64,000 bases of DNA, taken from Selenomonadaceae bacterium (GTDB taxonomy: Bacteria > Bacillota > Negativicutes > Selenomonadales > Selenomonadaceae). Shown here piece after piece: positions 23,452-33,421 of the stretch (position 1 is its first letter; the number at the start of each line of letters is the position of its first letter). The DNA lies in contig JAFWWC010000002.1 of NCBI GenBank assembly GCA_017518105.1, positions 62,001-126,000 of the forward strand, in the 5' to 3' direction. The notes under the pieces were generated by a model that saw only the letters and a list, made by a program, of their open reading frames with translations, had not been told where the DNA came from and made no database searches. The translations under genes were made by a program, and so were the position numbers.

Positions 23452-25637
23452 GTTTTATCACCCCCGTTGAATCGTAAAGCAAACATCGTAATATCGTCCG
23501 ATTGTTCAGCCTCGCCCACGTGCTTTGCCAAATCGTTACGAACATTTCTAAGCAACGAGTCCAAACCTTTTGTGCAGTCCGTCGAGTTCATGAAGGCTAT
23601 CAAGCGGTCTGGCAGATACTCTTCGTCGTCGACGTTCAAAGCCTCGGTTACTCCGTCAGTATAGAGGAAGAGCAAATCGCCGCGTTCAAGATTAATCTTC
23701 TGTTCGATAAAGGGAATGCCGTCCATCGGTCCGAGAACAAAATTTTTCTTAACGTCTAGGAAGTCACAATTATTGGTAGCCGCGTGATAGACGACTGGTG
23801 GATTGTGCCCAGCATTAACGTAAGTAAATTCTCCCGTCTTGAGGTCAAGCACGCCGACAAAGGCAGTAACGAACATCATCGCCTCGTTGTTGGCGCAAAG
23901 TTGCTCATTGGCGGCGGCGACCACGGGGGCAAGTCCGTTCTGCTTATAAAAGCTCGTGGCGAAGTTGTTTAGCACGGTCTTAGCAATGACCATGAACAGT
24001 GCGGCGGGAATTCCCTTGCCAGAGACATCAGCGACCGTTATCGCTAGGTGCGTCTCGTCCAAGAAGTAGAAGTCGTAGAAATCTCCGCCGACCTCCTTAG
24101 CTGGTTTCATCGTCGCTAGCAGTTCAAAGTCCTCGCGGTTTGGAAAGTCTTTGGGCAACATGCCGCTTTGAATTTCGGTAGCAACGTCAAGTTCCGTGGC
24201 AATGCGTTCCTTTTCCGCCGTAACTTTCTTTAGGTTCGCCATTTGCTCTTTAAGCTCGTCAGTCATTGCGTTAAAGCAAATAGAAAGGTGTTCAATCTCG
24301 TCGCCGGTGTGAATGTCTAGCTTCTTATCTAGGTTGCCGCTTGCAATCTCGCGCACGCCGTCGCTTAGTTCGTTAATCGGCTTGACGAACCGCCGCGAAA
24401 GGTTTGTGCTCATCAAGAACAAAATTATCAGCAACAACACGGGAACAGCTATGGCGATATTGTTCACGTAGGAATATTCCTGGCGCATCTTCTTTTGCAG
24501 GTTGGCGACTTGCTGTAGGAAATATGAGCCCGTGCCCGCAGTCGCCCTTAAAACTTCATTCTCTGCGATGACCATACCGAAACTCCAGCCCGTCACTTGC
24601 ATTGGCGCGAAGGCAAGATAATATTTGTCGCCATTCAATCTGATTGGGACGACATCTTGCTCGCCGTTGGCCATGCGCTCCGCCACCCTAGCTAAGTAAG
24701 TGTCGCGCAAGTCGTCGGCATCGCCCACGGCAAGGACTCCTTTGGTCTGCGACGAGAAGACAACTTCGCCGTGTTCGTTCATGACAAAGTTTATGCCGCC
24801 CTTAAACATGCTCGTCTTATTGATGTAGTCGTAAATGTCGATGTTTGAGGCATCCACGCCCGCCACGCCGAGGAAATTTCCCGCCGCGTCATAGAAAGGA
24901 GCCGACGCCCCGATTTGGTCATAAGAGCTTTCGCCCTTAGCCTCAATCGTGCGATAAAGTTCAGAGATTACAGGAGCATTTTCCCTTTTGGCATGGATAT
25001 ACCAAGGACGCTTACGCGGGTCGAATTCGTAAATGCGCTCGTGGGAAAAATGAACGGTCGCGTTTAAGTCGGTATTGCCGTTCTCGTCGGGGACAAGCCG
25101 TGCGCAAATGTACCAGCCCTTTTCCCCGCCAACAAAAGCCGTCGCGTTGTAGTCCATGTAATCTTTCAAGACGTCGGACAAAATGTCTTTGATATTGGCG
25201 GCAAGCTCCAGCTCGCGTTGGATTTCGGGCGTGATGTGGTCGCGAATATCCGGAGCATAAATCCTGTATGGCTCGCCCTGCTTAACAGGGTCAGTGCGCG
25301 GGTCGGGCAATGTCTTTGGCAAGTAATCATCGGGGTGCTTCATTATCTCCGTTACCGCGTTAGCCAAAATCTCAGCGTCTTCCTTCGTGATGGACATTTC
25401 GCGGTCAATGTATTGCGCTTTTGCCTCGGTTAGCTCACCGAGCGTTTGCTTTAGGTGTTCAATCAACAAATCGTCAGCATAGGTCGCGCTCTTCTCGCCG
25501 AGCTCAATGCTCATTGCCACCATATCACGCCTTACGATACCACGCCCATAATAAGAGAACGCGCCGAGCACAAGGAACGTAACAAGCCCCGTTCCCAAGA
25601 CCAGTATCAGTACTTTTTTGTGAATGTTAAGCTTCAC
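23448..25637 (-). CDS. Membrane Cache-HAMP-PP2C (SpoIIE-type) serine phosphatase B
   Basis: Signalling phosphatase of 729 residues. Order: TM1 (~8-28), extracytoplasmic double-Cache sensor (~45-365) with the FDPRKRPWYIHAKRENAP motif, TM2, HAMP (ELSDGVREIASGNLDKKL), short coiled coil, PPM/SpoIIE domain with VGGDFYDFYFLDETHLAI, VADVSGKGIPAALF and the final SDDITMFALRF. Asp residues bind the two metal ions. It should dephosphorylate the STAS protein encoded upstream. I start at the GTG at 25637, nine bases after GGGAG and 17 past the previous stop; the upstream extension is only a frame overlapping the paralogue. Confidence 0.9.
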   Translation of the reverse strand: MKLNIHKKVLILVLGTGLVTFLVLGAFSYYGRGIVRRDMVAMSIELGEKSATYADDLLIEHLKQTLGELTEAKAQYIDREMSITKEDAEILANAVTEIMKHPDDYLPKTLPDPRTDPVKQGEPYRIYAPDIRDHITPEIQRELELAANIKDILSDVLKDYMDYNATAFVGGEKGWYICARLVPDENGNTDLNATVHFSHERIYEFDPRKRPWYIHAKRENAPVISELYRTIEAKGESSYDQIGASAPFYDAAGNFLGVAGVDASNIDIYDYINKTSMFKGGINFVMNEHGEVVFSSQTKGVLAVGDADDLRDTYLARVAERMANGEQDVVPIRLNGDKYYLAFAPMQVTGWSFGMVIAENEVLRATAGTGSYFLQQVANLQKKMRQEYSYVNNIAIAVPVLLLIILFLMSTNLSRRFVKPINELSDGVREIASGNLDKKLDIHTGDEIEHLSICFNAMTDELKEQMANLKKVTAEKERIATELDVATEIQSGMLPKDFPNREDFELLATMKPAKEVGGDFYDFYFLDETHLAITVADVSGKGIPAALFMVIAKTVLNNFATSFYKQNGLAPVVAAANEQLCANNEAMMFVTAFVGVLDLKTGEFTYVNAGHNPPVVYHAATNNCDFLDVKKNFVLGPMDGIPFIEQKINLERGDLLFLYTDGVTEALNVDDEEYLPDRLIAFMNSTDCTKGLDSLLRNVRNDLAKHVGEAEQSDDITMFALRFNGGDKT

Positions 25638-25653
25638 TGTCAATTCTCCCAGC

Positions 25654-27825
25654 CTAGTTGCTTTGCTTAAATCGTAAAGCAAACATCGTAATATCGTCCG
25701 ATTGCTCAGCCGCGCCGACGTGCTTTGCCAAATCGCCGCGAACATTTCTAAGCAACGTCTTTAAGTCAATCGTGCAGTCCGTCGAGTTCATGAAGGCTAT
25801 CAATCGGTCGGGCAAATACTCTTCGTCGTCGACGTTCAAAGCCTCGGTGACCCCGTCGGTATAAAGGAAGAGCAAATCGCCGCGTTCAAGATTGATTTTC
25901 TGTTCGATAAAGGGAATGTCGTCCATCGGTCCGAGAACAAAATTTTTCTTAACGTCTAGGAAGTCGCAATGATTAGTCGCCGCATGATAGACGACTGGCG
26001 GATTGTGCCCGGCGTTGACGTAAGTAAATTCTCCCGTCTCAAGGTCGAGCACGCCGACAAAGGCAGTAACGAACATCATAGCCTCGTTGTTGGCGCAAAG
26101 TTTATCGTTGGCGGCGGCTACCACTTCGGCTAGCCCTTCCCTGTTGTGCGTCGAGACCGCGAAATTTTTCAGCACAGTCTTAGCAATGACCATGAAAAGC
26201 GCAGCGGGAATTCCTTTGCCAGAGACATCAGCCACCGTTATGGCTAGGTGCGTCTCGTCTAAGAAGTAGAAGTCGTAGAAATCTCCGCCGACCTCCTTAG
26301 CTGGTTTCATCGTCGCTAGCAGTTCAAAGTCCTCGCGGTTCGGAAAGTCCTTTGGCAACATGCCGCTTTGAATTTCGGTTGCAACGTCAAGTTCCGTGGC
26401 AATGCGTTCCTTTTCCGCCGTGACTTTCTTTAGGTTCGCCATCTGCGCTTTAAGGTCGTCGGTCATGGCATTAAAGCACGTGGCAAGGTGTTCAATCTCG
26501 TCGCCAGTGTGAATGTCTAGCTTCTTATCGAGATTGCCGCTTGAAATCTCCCGCACGCCGTTCGACAGCTCGTGAATCGGTTCAACCAACTTAGCCGAAG
26601 CCTTATTGCTCACCGTGAAGAAAACGTAAAGCAAGCCCGTGAGCAATATTATCGTGCAAAACGTCATGAAGATATATTCGTCTTGTAGTCGTGAGCTGAA
26701 GCCTTCGACTTGAGCAACAAAATATTCTCGGCTTTTCTCTACAGCAATATCAACGTCCTTGCGCAAAGTCAGCGTTCCGAAACTCCAGCCTGTGCTCTCC
26801 ATCGGCGCGAAGGCTAGGAAATATTCTTCGCCATCAACCGTAACTGGCATGAGTCCGCTTTCGCCGCGCATCATTTTCCATACTGCACGGGCAAATCTTC
26901 TTTTGGTTGTGCTTCGCAAGTCTTCGCCGTCAACCATTGCAACAAGCTCGCCTTTGGTGCGTGAAGAGAAAATTACTTTGCCTTCTTTGTTCAGAACGAA
27001 ACTGGAGCCGTCCGAGCCAATGTCCGTATTATTAATCGCCTTGTAAATGTCAGTATTCGATACGTCAATGCCGACTACGCCCGCCACATTGCCCGACGCA
27101 TCGTAATAGGGCGCGGAGCAACCGATAAGCTGATATTCGCCGATGTTCATGTGGGCGTAGAGGTCGGAGAAAACCGGGGCATTAGCCGCAATCGCCGCCT
27201 TGTACCAGGGACGCTCGCGGGGGTCGTAATCAAAGAACTCGCTCTCCTCGAACGGTAACGGACCATTATTATCAGGGAAGACGCTGCTACTCATAAACCA
27301 GCCATGCTTAGAGCCGACATAGCAAGAGGATTTATAATCGATAAAAGAATTTGCAAGCGGCTGGAGCAAAGTACGAATGTTGCTGGCGATTCCAATCTCG
27401 CGTTCGAGTTCGGGCGTCAAACCGTTGCGCTTTACGTCTGGACCATAAGTCAGATAAGTTTGCGTGTTGTAAACTGGTTCAAACTGCGGATTGAGGAGTT
27501 TAATTGGCTTATAGTCATTTGGCTTGGAGGAGATTTGCGTCATGTTTCTTGCTAAAATTTCCACGTCGGAACGAATCAAAGACGTTTCGTGGTCAATGTA
27601 TTCCGCACGAGCCGTAGCTAAATCTTCGAGCGTCCTTTTTAGCTGATAGGTCACCAAATTTTCCGTGAAGTTCGCGCCCGCCTTGCTAAGGTCGTCGCCC
27701 ATCTCCTCCATTTCGTTGCGCACGGTCAATAAACCGTAAAAAGAAAGACCGCTCAAAGTCAAGAATGACAATATCCCCGCAGCCAAGACGAGGACGAGCA
27801 GTCTTTTTTGTATGTTCCATTTCAT
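25654..27825 (-). CDS. Membrane Cache-HAMP-PP2C (SpoIIE-type) serine phosphatase A
   Basis: 723-residue paralogue of the next gene. It has the same layout: TM1 (MKWNIQKRLLVLVLAAGIL), double-Cache sensor with the FDYDPRERPWYKAAIAAN motif, TM2 (~390-410), HAMP (ELSNGVREISSGNLDKKL) and PPM domain. The C-terminal halves of the two paralogues are nearly identical, including an unbroken stretch of ~88 residues from LKKVTAEKERIATE, while the sensor domains differ widely. That suggests two different ligands feeding one output. It lies 10 bases after the anti-sigma-like kinase gene. Confidence 0.9.
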   Translation of the reverse strand: MKWNIQKRLLVLVLAAGILSFLTLSGLSFYGLLTVRNEMEEMGDDLSKAGANFTENLVTYQLKRTLEDLATARAEYIDHETSLIRSDVEILARNMTQISSKPNDYKPIKLLNPQFEPVYNTQTYLTYGPDVKRNGLTPELEREIGIASNIRTLLQPLANSFIDYKSSCYVGSKHGWFMSSSVFPDNNGPLPFEESEFFDYDPRERPWYKAAIAANAPVFSDLYAHMNIGEYQLIGCSAPYYDASGNVAGVVGIDVSNTDIYKAINNTDIGSDGSSFVLNKEGKVIFSSRTKGELVAMVDGEDLRSTTKRRFARAVWKMMRGESGLMPVTVDGEEYFLAFAPMESTGWSFGTLTLRKDVDIAVEKSREYFVAQVEGFSSRLQDEYIFMTFCTIILLTGLLYVFFTVSNKASAKLVEPIHELSNGVREISSGNLDKKLDIHTGDEIEHLATCFNAMTDDLKAQMANLKKVTAEKERIATELDVATEIQSGMLPKDFPNREDFELLATMKPAKEVGGDFYDFYFLDETHLAITVADVSGKGIPAALFMVIAKTVLKNFAVSTHNREGLAEVVAAANDKLCANNEAMMFVTAFVGVLDLETGEFTYVNAGHNPPVVYHAATNHCDFLDVKKNFVLGPMDDIPFIEQKINLERGDLLFLYTDGVTEALNVDDEEYLPDRLIAFMNSTDCTIDLKTLLRNVRGDLAKHVGAAEQSDDITMFALRFKQSN

Positions 27826-27835
27826 CGAAACAACC

Positions 27836-28243
27836 TCAGAAAAATTTTTTCATGCGCAGAATATTTTTTCCGTCTGTGTATTCGTAAGCAATTTCGTCGA
27901 CATTTTTTTTGACAAGGAAGATTCCTAAGCCGCCAACGTCGCGCTCCTCAATGCTAAGGGTCGTATCGGGTGCTTCTTGTTCAAGCGGGTTATAGGGTTT
28001 GCCGCCGTCAATAAAAGTCATCAACACGGCGTTGGGATTCTCTTCAAACTCCATGCAGAAAGTCGCCGAACCAATTTCAGGATGATAGGCGTAGCTGGCA
28101 ATGTTGACGAAAATTTCTTCGATGACAAGTTCGGTCTGCATTACGACTTTCATTGAGCAATCGCGAGCCTCAAGCTTTTCCGTCGCGAAGTCAACGACCG
28201 CCTGCAGATTGTCGAGCAACGCATCAACTGTAATCTTTTCCAT
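27836..28243 (-). CDS. HATPase_c anti-sigma-factor-like serine kinase
   Basis: 135-residue GHKL ATPase of the RsbW/SpoIIAB type. ELVIEEIFVNIASYAY is the N-box with the Asn/Glu that bind Mg-ATP; FIDGGKPYNPLEQ is the G1 box and ERDVGGLGIFLVKKNVDEIAYEY the G2 box. Such proteins phosphorylate a STAS partner on Ser and may hold a sigma factor or other target. The STAS gene lies 12 bases upstream and the phosphatase 10 bases downstream, which gives a complete partner-switch set. No sigma factor gene is seen here, so the target is unknown. Confidence 0.88.
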   Translation of the reverse strand: MEKITVDALLDNLQAVVDFATEKLEARDCSMKVVMQTELVIEEIFVNIASYAYHPEIGSATFCMEFEENPNAVLMTFIDGGKPYNPLEQEAPDTTLSIEERDVGGLGIFLVKKNVDEIAYEYTDGKNILRMKKFF

Positions 28244-28255
28244 GAGAAGTCTCCA

Positions 28256-28552
28256 TTAAGCAATCGTCATCAAGCTTGCAAAGCCCGTCATGTCCAAGAC
28301 TTCCATAACCGCTTCGCTGACGTTGATGAGTTTCATTGAGCCTTGCTTGTTCATGCGCTTTTGGGCGACGAGCAAAACCCTAAGCCCAGCCGAGGCAATG
28401 TACTTGAGCTCCGCGAAATCGAACGTCAAATCCGTCACGTCGTTAAGGGCGGTCGTCAGTTCCTTAGAGAGTTCAGGCGCGGAGCCCGCGTCGAGCCGAC
28501 CGATAACCTTAATAGTCAATGCGCTACCTTGTTGTTCCTTTTTGATTTCCAT
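28256..28552 (-). CDS. STAS-domain anti-anti-sigma-like protein
   Basis: 98-residue STAS domain. MEIKKEQQGSALTIKVIGRL leads into the conserved ELKYIASAGLRVLL loop; Ser54 is the position phosphorylated in SpoIIAA/RsbV. It would be switched by the kinase (downstream gene) and PP2C phosphatases. The start is an ATG five bases after the stop of the hybrid kinase gene. Confidence 0.9.
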   Translation of the reverse strand: MEIKKEQQGSALTIKVIGRLDAGSAPELSKELTTALNDVTDLTFDFAELKYIASAGLRVLLVAQKRMNKQGSMKLINVSEAVMEVLDMTGFASLMTIA

Positions 28553-28557
28553 GTGCT

Positions 28558-30195
28558 TTATAACTCCTTTCGAGCTGCAATATATTTGTTGACTGAGGCG
28601 ATAAGTTGCGCCACGTCAAATGGTTTAGCAATGTGATAGTTCATGCCGCTTTCCATGCTCATGCGTCTATCCTCATCGCGAGAGTTTGCACTCAACGCGA
28701 TTATCGGCAAAACTTTTGCGTCGGGGCGGTCGAGTGCACGAATCGCCCGCGTCGCCTCGTAGCCGTTCATTATCGGCATCTGTATATCCATCAACACAAG
28801 GTCATAATAGCCGGGCGGGTGCTTAACAAAAACTTCTACAGCCTCCATGCCGTCAGCCACGGTCTCAACTGAAAAGCCCGACTCCTCTAAAATCGTCTCG
28901 GCGAGCATTCGATTGAGTTCAATGTCGTCGACCAAAAGGATTCGATGATTGTAGTTGTCGTCGGCGACGAGTTCTTTGACCTCTTCGATAAAAGTCTTAT
29001 CTTCCTTTTCGCGATAAATTTTGAACGGCAAGCCCACGGTGAAGGTCGTGCCCTCGCCCTTCTTGCTTTCCGCTTCGATTGAACCTCCCATTGCGTCGAC
29101 GAGCTTTTTAGTTATCGATAGCCCAAGCCCCGCGCTGATATGCCCCGTCTTTGTTGAAGTCTCTTCGCGTTCAAAGGTCTCGTACATGCGTTTCATAAAG
29201 TCTTCTCTCATGCCCACGCCGTCATCACTAATCGCGAACTCGCAACGAATATAATTTTCGTCCTCGGAAGTTTTCTTCTTCCTTGCAGTTAGCTTGACGT
29301 GCCCGCCCGGCTGTGTGAACTTAATCGCGTTGTCGAGCAGGGCGGAAAGTATCTTCCTTAAGTTCACGTCGTCGGTATAAACCATCTCTCGCGGCAGATT
29401 GATGACACTTTCAAGCGAAATGTTTTTAACTTCCGCCCGACTCTTGAAGGCGTGCACCACGACCATAACTTGTTCTTCCAAGTCGCAAATCTCGGAGCGC
29501 AGTTGCGTCTTGCCGTAGGTTATCTTGCTCATGTCTAGGAGGTCATTTACGAGGTTTAGCATTTGCAGGCTACTTTCGTCGACCTTTTCCAGATAATTCT
29601 TCAAGAGTTCTGGCTCGTTAATATGCCGCCTTGCCAATTCCGTAAAGCCTCTGATTGAATTTAACGGCGTCAAGATGTCGTGCGAAATGCTGAAGAGAAA
29701 CGCCGCTTTGATTTCGCTAGCTTGCTTTTCCTTGTCTAATTCCATTTCCATACGCAGCTTCTCCTCCTGAATAAGCCGTCGTTCCGTAATGTCGCTGATA
29801 AAAACATAAAAGGCGTCGCCGTGTTCAGGGAAGGTCGCGAAGTGCCCGTAGTCGTCTATCCAACGAATCGAACCATCCTTGCGCGTGATTCGATATTCCA
29901 CGTGGTCTAGGCGGTCGTTATCGGGGTCGGCGATTTGTTCTTCGATTGACTCTTGAATTGCGTCAAAGTCATCGGGATAAACCATGCCGCGGAAAGTGTA
30001 ACCTGTCAGCTCCTTGAATTCGTCGAGGTTCTTGCACCCGTAAATATCCAGAACTTCGTTGTTGGCGTAGAAAAGTTCGTAAGGCTCCTTAGCAGAGTAG
30101 ACGAAGAAGCCGCCCGGAACCTGCTCGGCAACCCATTTCAACATCGGCAAGACCTCATACAAATGCTTCTTGCCTAAAAAACTCGTTCTTCCCAT
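28558..30195 (-). CDS. Hybrid sensor histidine kinase (PAS-HisKA-HATPase-REC)
   Basis: 545 residues, no transmembrane helix, so probably cytoplasmic. Order: PAS/PAC domain (~20-145, ends VFISDITERR), HisKA with phosphoacceptor H172 (FSISHDILTPLNSIRGF), HATPase_c (~285-395, with LLDNAIKFTQPGG and GLGLSITKKLVDAMGGS), and a C-terminal receiver with phosphoacceptor D470 (LVLMDIQMPIMNG) and KPF switch Lys. No output domain follows, so signal leaves by phosphotransfer or protein contact. It is first in the seven-gene operon driven from 30228-30255. Confidence 0.92.
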   Translation of the reverse strand: MGRTSFLGKKHLYEVLPMLKWVAEQVPGGFFVYSAKEPYELFYANNEVLDIYGCKNLDEFKELTGYTFRGMVYPDDFDAIQESIEEQIADPDNDRLDHVEYRITRKDGSIRWIDDYGHFATFPEHGDAFYVFISDITERRLIQEEKLRMEMELDKEKQASEIKAAFLFSISHDILTPLNSIRGFTELARRHINEPELLKNYLEKVDESSLQMLNLVNDLLDMSKITYGKTQLRSEICDLEEQVMVVVHAFKSRAEVKNISLESVINLPREMVYTDDVNLRKILSALLDNAIKFTQPGGHVKLTARKKKTSEDENYIRCEFAISDDGVGMREDFMKRMYETFEREETSTKTGHISAGLGLSITKKLVDAMGGSIEAESKKGEGTTFTVGLPFKIYREKEDKTFIEEVKELVADDNYNHRILLVDDIELNRMLAETILEESGFSVETVADGMEAVEVFVKHPPGYYDLVLMDIQMPIMNGYEATRAIRALDRPDAKVLPIIALSANSRDEDRRMSMESGMNYHIAKPFDVAQLIASVNKYIAARKEL

Positions 30196-30227
30196 ATCGT
30201 CTCCTCTGAACTAAAAATTTTTCTGCC

Positions 30228-30255
30228 ATAATAACACAGCTTGTCAATTTTGCAA
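30228..30255 (-). promoter_or_regulatory. Promoter for the signalling operon
   Basis: Minus-strand TTGCAA (30250-30255), 16-base spacer, TATTAT (30228-30233), 33 bases before the hybrid kinase start. Confidence 0.65.
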
Positions 30256-30275
30256 AAGTTTTTTTCAAGCCGTGG

Positions 30276-32267
30276 TCATAGATGTTCTTCTAGTTTCAAG
30301 ATTATGTCGCGAAGCTCGGCGGCTCGCTCGAATTCCAAAGCCCGCGACGCCTCCCGCATTTGCGCCGTTAAATTCTTGACTAAGTTCCGTTTCTGCGCGG
30401 GGCTTAATTTTTTTATCAGCTCGCTCGGCGACTTCGGTTTCTTAGTGGACTTCTTAAGCGGCAATTCAATCAGCGGGGCTATCGGCTTTTGAATCGTCTT
30501 GGGTATCACGTGAAATTTTGAGTTATAAGCCTCTTGAATTGTTCGCCGCCGTGAGGTCTCGTCCATTGCCCGCCGCATTGAGTCCGTTACCTTGTCCGCG
30601 TAGAGGATTACTTTGCCGTGGACGTTGCGAGCCGCCCGCCCGATTGTCTGAATCAGCGACGTGTCCGAACGCAGGAATCCTTCCTTGTCCGCGTCGAGGA
30701 TTGCAATCAACGAGACCTCTGGCATGTCCAAACCCTCGCGCAGTAAGTTTATCCCAACAAGGACATCGAACGCGCCCGCCCGCAGGTCGTGGATTATCTC
30801 CGCCCGCTCCAAGGTCACGACGTCCGAATGCAGATACTTCACGCGGATTTTGACGCCGCTAAGGTAATCGGTCAGTTCCTCGGCGAATTTCTTTGTAAGC
30901 GTCGTGATTAAAACTCGTTCGTTCATCTGGACGCGCTGATTGATTTCGGCGATTAGGTCGTCGATTTGGTTTTCAATCGGGCGCACCTCTACGACTGGGT
31001 CAAGCAAGCCCGTCGGGCGTATGATTTGTTCGACGGTGTTTTGCGACTCGGCAAGCTCATAATCGGCGGGCGTGGCTGAGACGTAGATTATCTGATTAAT
31101 CTTGTCGTTGAACTCCTCGAAGGTCAGCGGGCGATTATCCAACGCGCTCGGAAGTCTGAAGCCGTTTTCTATCAGCGAAGACTTTCTAGACCGGTCGCCG
31201 GCATACATTGCCCTAAGTTGCGGCAAGGTCACATGGGATTCATCGACAACCGTTAGGAAATTTTCTGGGAAGTAATCAATCAGCGTGAAGGGCGGCTCGC
31301 CTGCGTTGCGTCCAGTCAAATGCCGCGAATAATTTTCTATGCCCGAACAGTAGCCCATCTCCTGAATCATTTCCAAATCAAAGCGCGTGCGTTGCTCAAT
31401 TCGTTGCGCCTCAATCAATTTACCAGCTGCCGTGAAGTTCTCGACCTGCGCGGACATTTCAGCGCGTATGGCTTGCTCGGCTCGCTTTAAGTCGTCAACG
31501 TCGGTAACGTAATGGGACGCCGGGAAAATGAAGACTTCATCGCGCCGCCCAATAACTTTGCCCGTCAAAATCTCGAACTCGCTAATCTTGTCGACCTCGT
31601 CGCCGAAAAGTTCAATGCGCAGTGCCCGACCGTTGTAACCAGCCGGCGTGACTTCGATTGTGTCGCCGCGAACTCGGAAGTTGCCCCGCTCAATAATCAT
31701 GTCGTTGCGGTTGTAGCGAATTTCAATCAGCCGCCGCAGAATTTTATCACGCTCAATCACTTGCCCAACCTTAACATGCAAAAGGAGCTTGTAATAACTT
31801 TCGGGCGAGCCTAAGCCGTAAATGCAAGAGACACTTGCCACAATGATAACGTCGCGGCGTTCAAAGAGACTGCACGTCGCCGAATGCCGCATTTGGTCAA
31901 TCTCGTCGTTAATGGAGGCGTCCTTCTCAATGTAAGTATCAGTCGCGGCAATGTAGGCTTCGGGCTGATAGTAATCGTAGTAGCTGACGAAGTAGCCGAC
32001 GTAGTTATCTGGGAAAAAAGCTTTAAACTCGGCGGCGAGCTGGGCAGCAAGGGTCTTGTTGTGCGCGATAACGAGCGTTGGCAACTGAACCTGTTCGATA
32101 ACTTTGGCAACGGTGAAGGTCTTGCCCGTGCCGGTCGCCCCCAAGAGGACTTGAGCCTTTAAACCGCCGTCAATGCCTTCCGTCAGTGATTCAATCGCTT
32201 GAGGTTGATCGCCTGTCGGTTGAAAGTTTGAAACTACTTTGAACTTTTTCTTAAGCAAAGGATTCAC
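30276..32267 (-). CDS. uvrB: UvrABC excision nuclease subunit B
   Basis: Damage-verifying helicase-like subunit of nucleotide excision repair. 663 residues: Walker [13 protein letters not shown] (~40), the beta-hairpin [11 protein letters not shown] that clamps [23 protein letters not shown] (DEAH-like box), helicase motif [34 protein letters not shown] (motif VI), and the C-terminal UVR domain [20 protein letters not shown] that contacts UvrC. The ATG at 32267 fits the family start. uvrA is not adjacent in this window. Confidence 0.97.
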   Translation of the reverse strand: MNPLLKKKFKVVSNFQPTGDQPQAIESLTEGIDGGLKAQVLLGATGTGKTFTVAKVIEQVQLPTLVIAHNKTLAAQLAAEFKAFFPDNYVGYFVSYYDYYQPEAYIAATDTYIEKDASINDEIDQMRHSATCSLFERRDVIIVASVSCIYGLGSPESYYKLLLHVKVGQVIERDKILRRLIEIRYNRNDMIIERGNFRVRGDTIEVTPAGYNGRALRIELFGDEVDKISEFEILTGKVIGRRDEVFIFPASHYVTDVDDLKRAEQAIRAEMSAQVENFTAAGKLIEAQRIEQRTRFDLEMIQEMGYCSGIENYSRHLTGRNAGEPPFTLIDYFPENFLTVVDESHVTLPQLRAMYAGDRSRKSSLIENGFRLPSALDNRPLTFEEFNDKINQIIYVSATPADYELAESQNTVEQIIRPTGLLDPVVEVRPIENQIDDLIAEINQRVQMNERVLITTLTKKFAEELTDYLSGVKIRVKYLHSDVVTLERAEIIHDLRAGAFDVLVGINLLREGLDMPEVSLIAILDADKEGFLRSDTSLIQTIGRAARNVHGKVILYADKVTDSMRRAMDETSRRRTIQEAYNSKFHVIPKTIQKPIAPLIELPLKKSTKKPKSPSELIKKLSPAQKRNLVKNLTAQMREASRALEFERAAELRDIILKLEEHL

Positions 32268-32350
32268 TCCTAACTAAATCGAAGAAACGAAGCCGCCATC
32301 CACTGGTCGCACCCAAATAGCCGATGACCTTAGCTAATCCCCGCGCATTT

Positions 32351-33421
32351 TCAAACTTCATTATAAAAGCTGTCCCGTTCGACTGGTTGATAGCCCGCCT
32401 CTACGATGATTCTTTCCAGCGTATCACGAGTGATACCAGTCTTGCCCGTCGCGCCAGCCGCATGAATTATCTTTTCTTCGCCGAGCGTGCCGTCCAAATC
32501 GTCCGCGCCAAAGCTCAAAGCCAGCTGGGCAATAGGCAAAGTGAGCATAACCCAAAACGCTTTGAAGTGCGCGAAGTTGTCTAGCGTCAAGCGACTTAGC
32601 GCGAGCATTTTTAAATTCTCCCACGAACCGACGCCCCGCAAGTCAAATCGCTTGCCTAGTTCAGTGTTTGCAGGGTGGAAAGGAAACAGCATCATCGCGA
32701 CAAAGCCGCCGGTCTCGTCTTGAAGCGTGCGCAGTGTCAGTAGATTGTCGACGCGCTCAGCAATCGTTTCGACATGCCCGAACATCATTGAAGCATTCGT
32801 CCGCAAGCCGAGCCGATGAGCCGTCCGCATGACTTCTAACCATTCAGAAGCCGAACATTTCTTCGGACAAAGAATGTTGCGCACACGGTCGGATAAAATC
32901 TCTGCGCCGCCGCCCGCCAAACTCGTCACGCCCGCGCTAATCAGTTCGCTTAAAACTTCCGCGATTGTCTTGCCGCTAATCTGGCTGAAGTTCACGACTT
33001 CGACGGGAGTAAAGGCATTAATCCCCACGTGCGGCAGTCTCTTCCTAACGAGCTTAACGGCGTCTAGGTAGTAAGCAAAATCTTTATCGGGGTGCAACGA
33101 GCTGACGATATGAATTTCCTTGACGTGCGCGGCGGAACGAAGAATCTTTTCCACGTCGTCTAGTTCGAGAGTAAAGGCGCGATTGGAGCCGCTCCTGCAT
33201 TGATAAGCACACAGCGGACAATTCGCCTTGCAAACGTTCGTTAGGTTTATGTGGCGATTGACTGTGTAGAAAATCTTCTTGCCAGTCTTAATCTCCTTGA
33301 CGCGCCGCGCCGCCTCCGCCAGGTATAAAAGGTCGTTGTCTTCGTAAAGCGCAAGAATATCATCGCGCTCAAGCCGCGCCCCCAACGAAATCTTTTCTTT
33401 AGCACGTTGTAAGCTGTCCAT
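32351..33421 (-). CDS. CofH/MqnC-MqnE family radical SAM protein (paralogue 2)
   Basis: Radical SAM enzyme of the futalosine menaquinone pathway. 356 residues from the ATG at 33421, five bases after GGAGGG. The CX3CX2C cluster motif is NVCKANCPLCAY; the substrate-site hallmark is SLAGGGAEILSDRVRNILCP, shared by MqnE and MqnC. The start codon overlaps the upstream stop (TGATG). Its close similarity and identical length to the neighbour suggest gene duplication, with one acting as aminofutalosine synthase (MqnE) and one as cyclase (MqnC), but I cannot decide which by eye. Confidence 0.82.
   Translation of the reverse strand: MDSLQRAKEKISLGARLERDDILALYEDNDLLYLAEAARRVKEIKTGKKIFYTVNRHINLTNVCKANCPLCAYQCRSGSNRAFTLELDDVEKILRSAAHVKEIHIVSSLHPDKDFAYYLDAVKLVRKRLPHVGINAFTPVEVVNFSQISGKTIAEVLSELISAGVTSLAGGGAEILSDRVRNILCPKKCSASEWLEVMRTAHRLGLRTNASMMFGHVETIAERVDNLLTLRTLQDETGGFVAMMLFPFHPANTELGKRFDLRGVGSWENLKMLALSRLTLDNFAHFKAFWVMLTLPIAQLALSFGADDLDGTLGEEKIIHAAGATGKTGITRDTLERIIVEAGYQPVERDSFYNEV

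Noticed and set aside
32286-32312. GCGACCAGTGGATG upstream of uvrB, similar to GCGACCACTGGATG at 51600
   Set aside because: A 14-base match with one mismatch is expected by chance in 64 kb.
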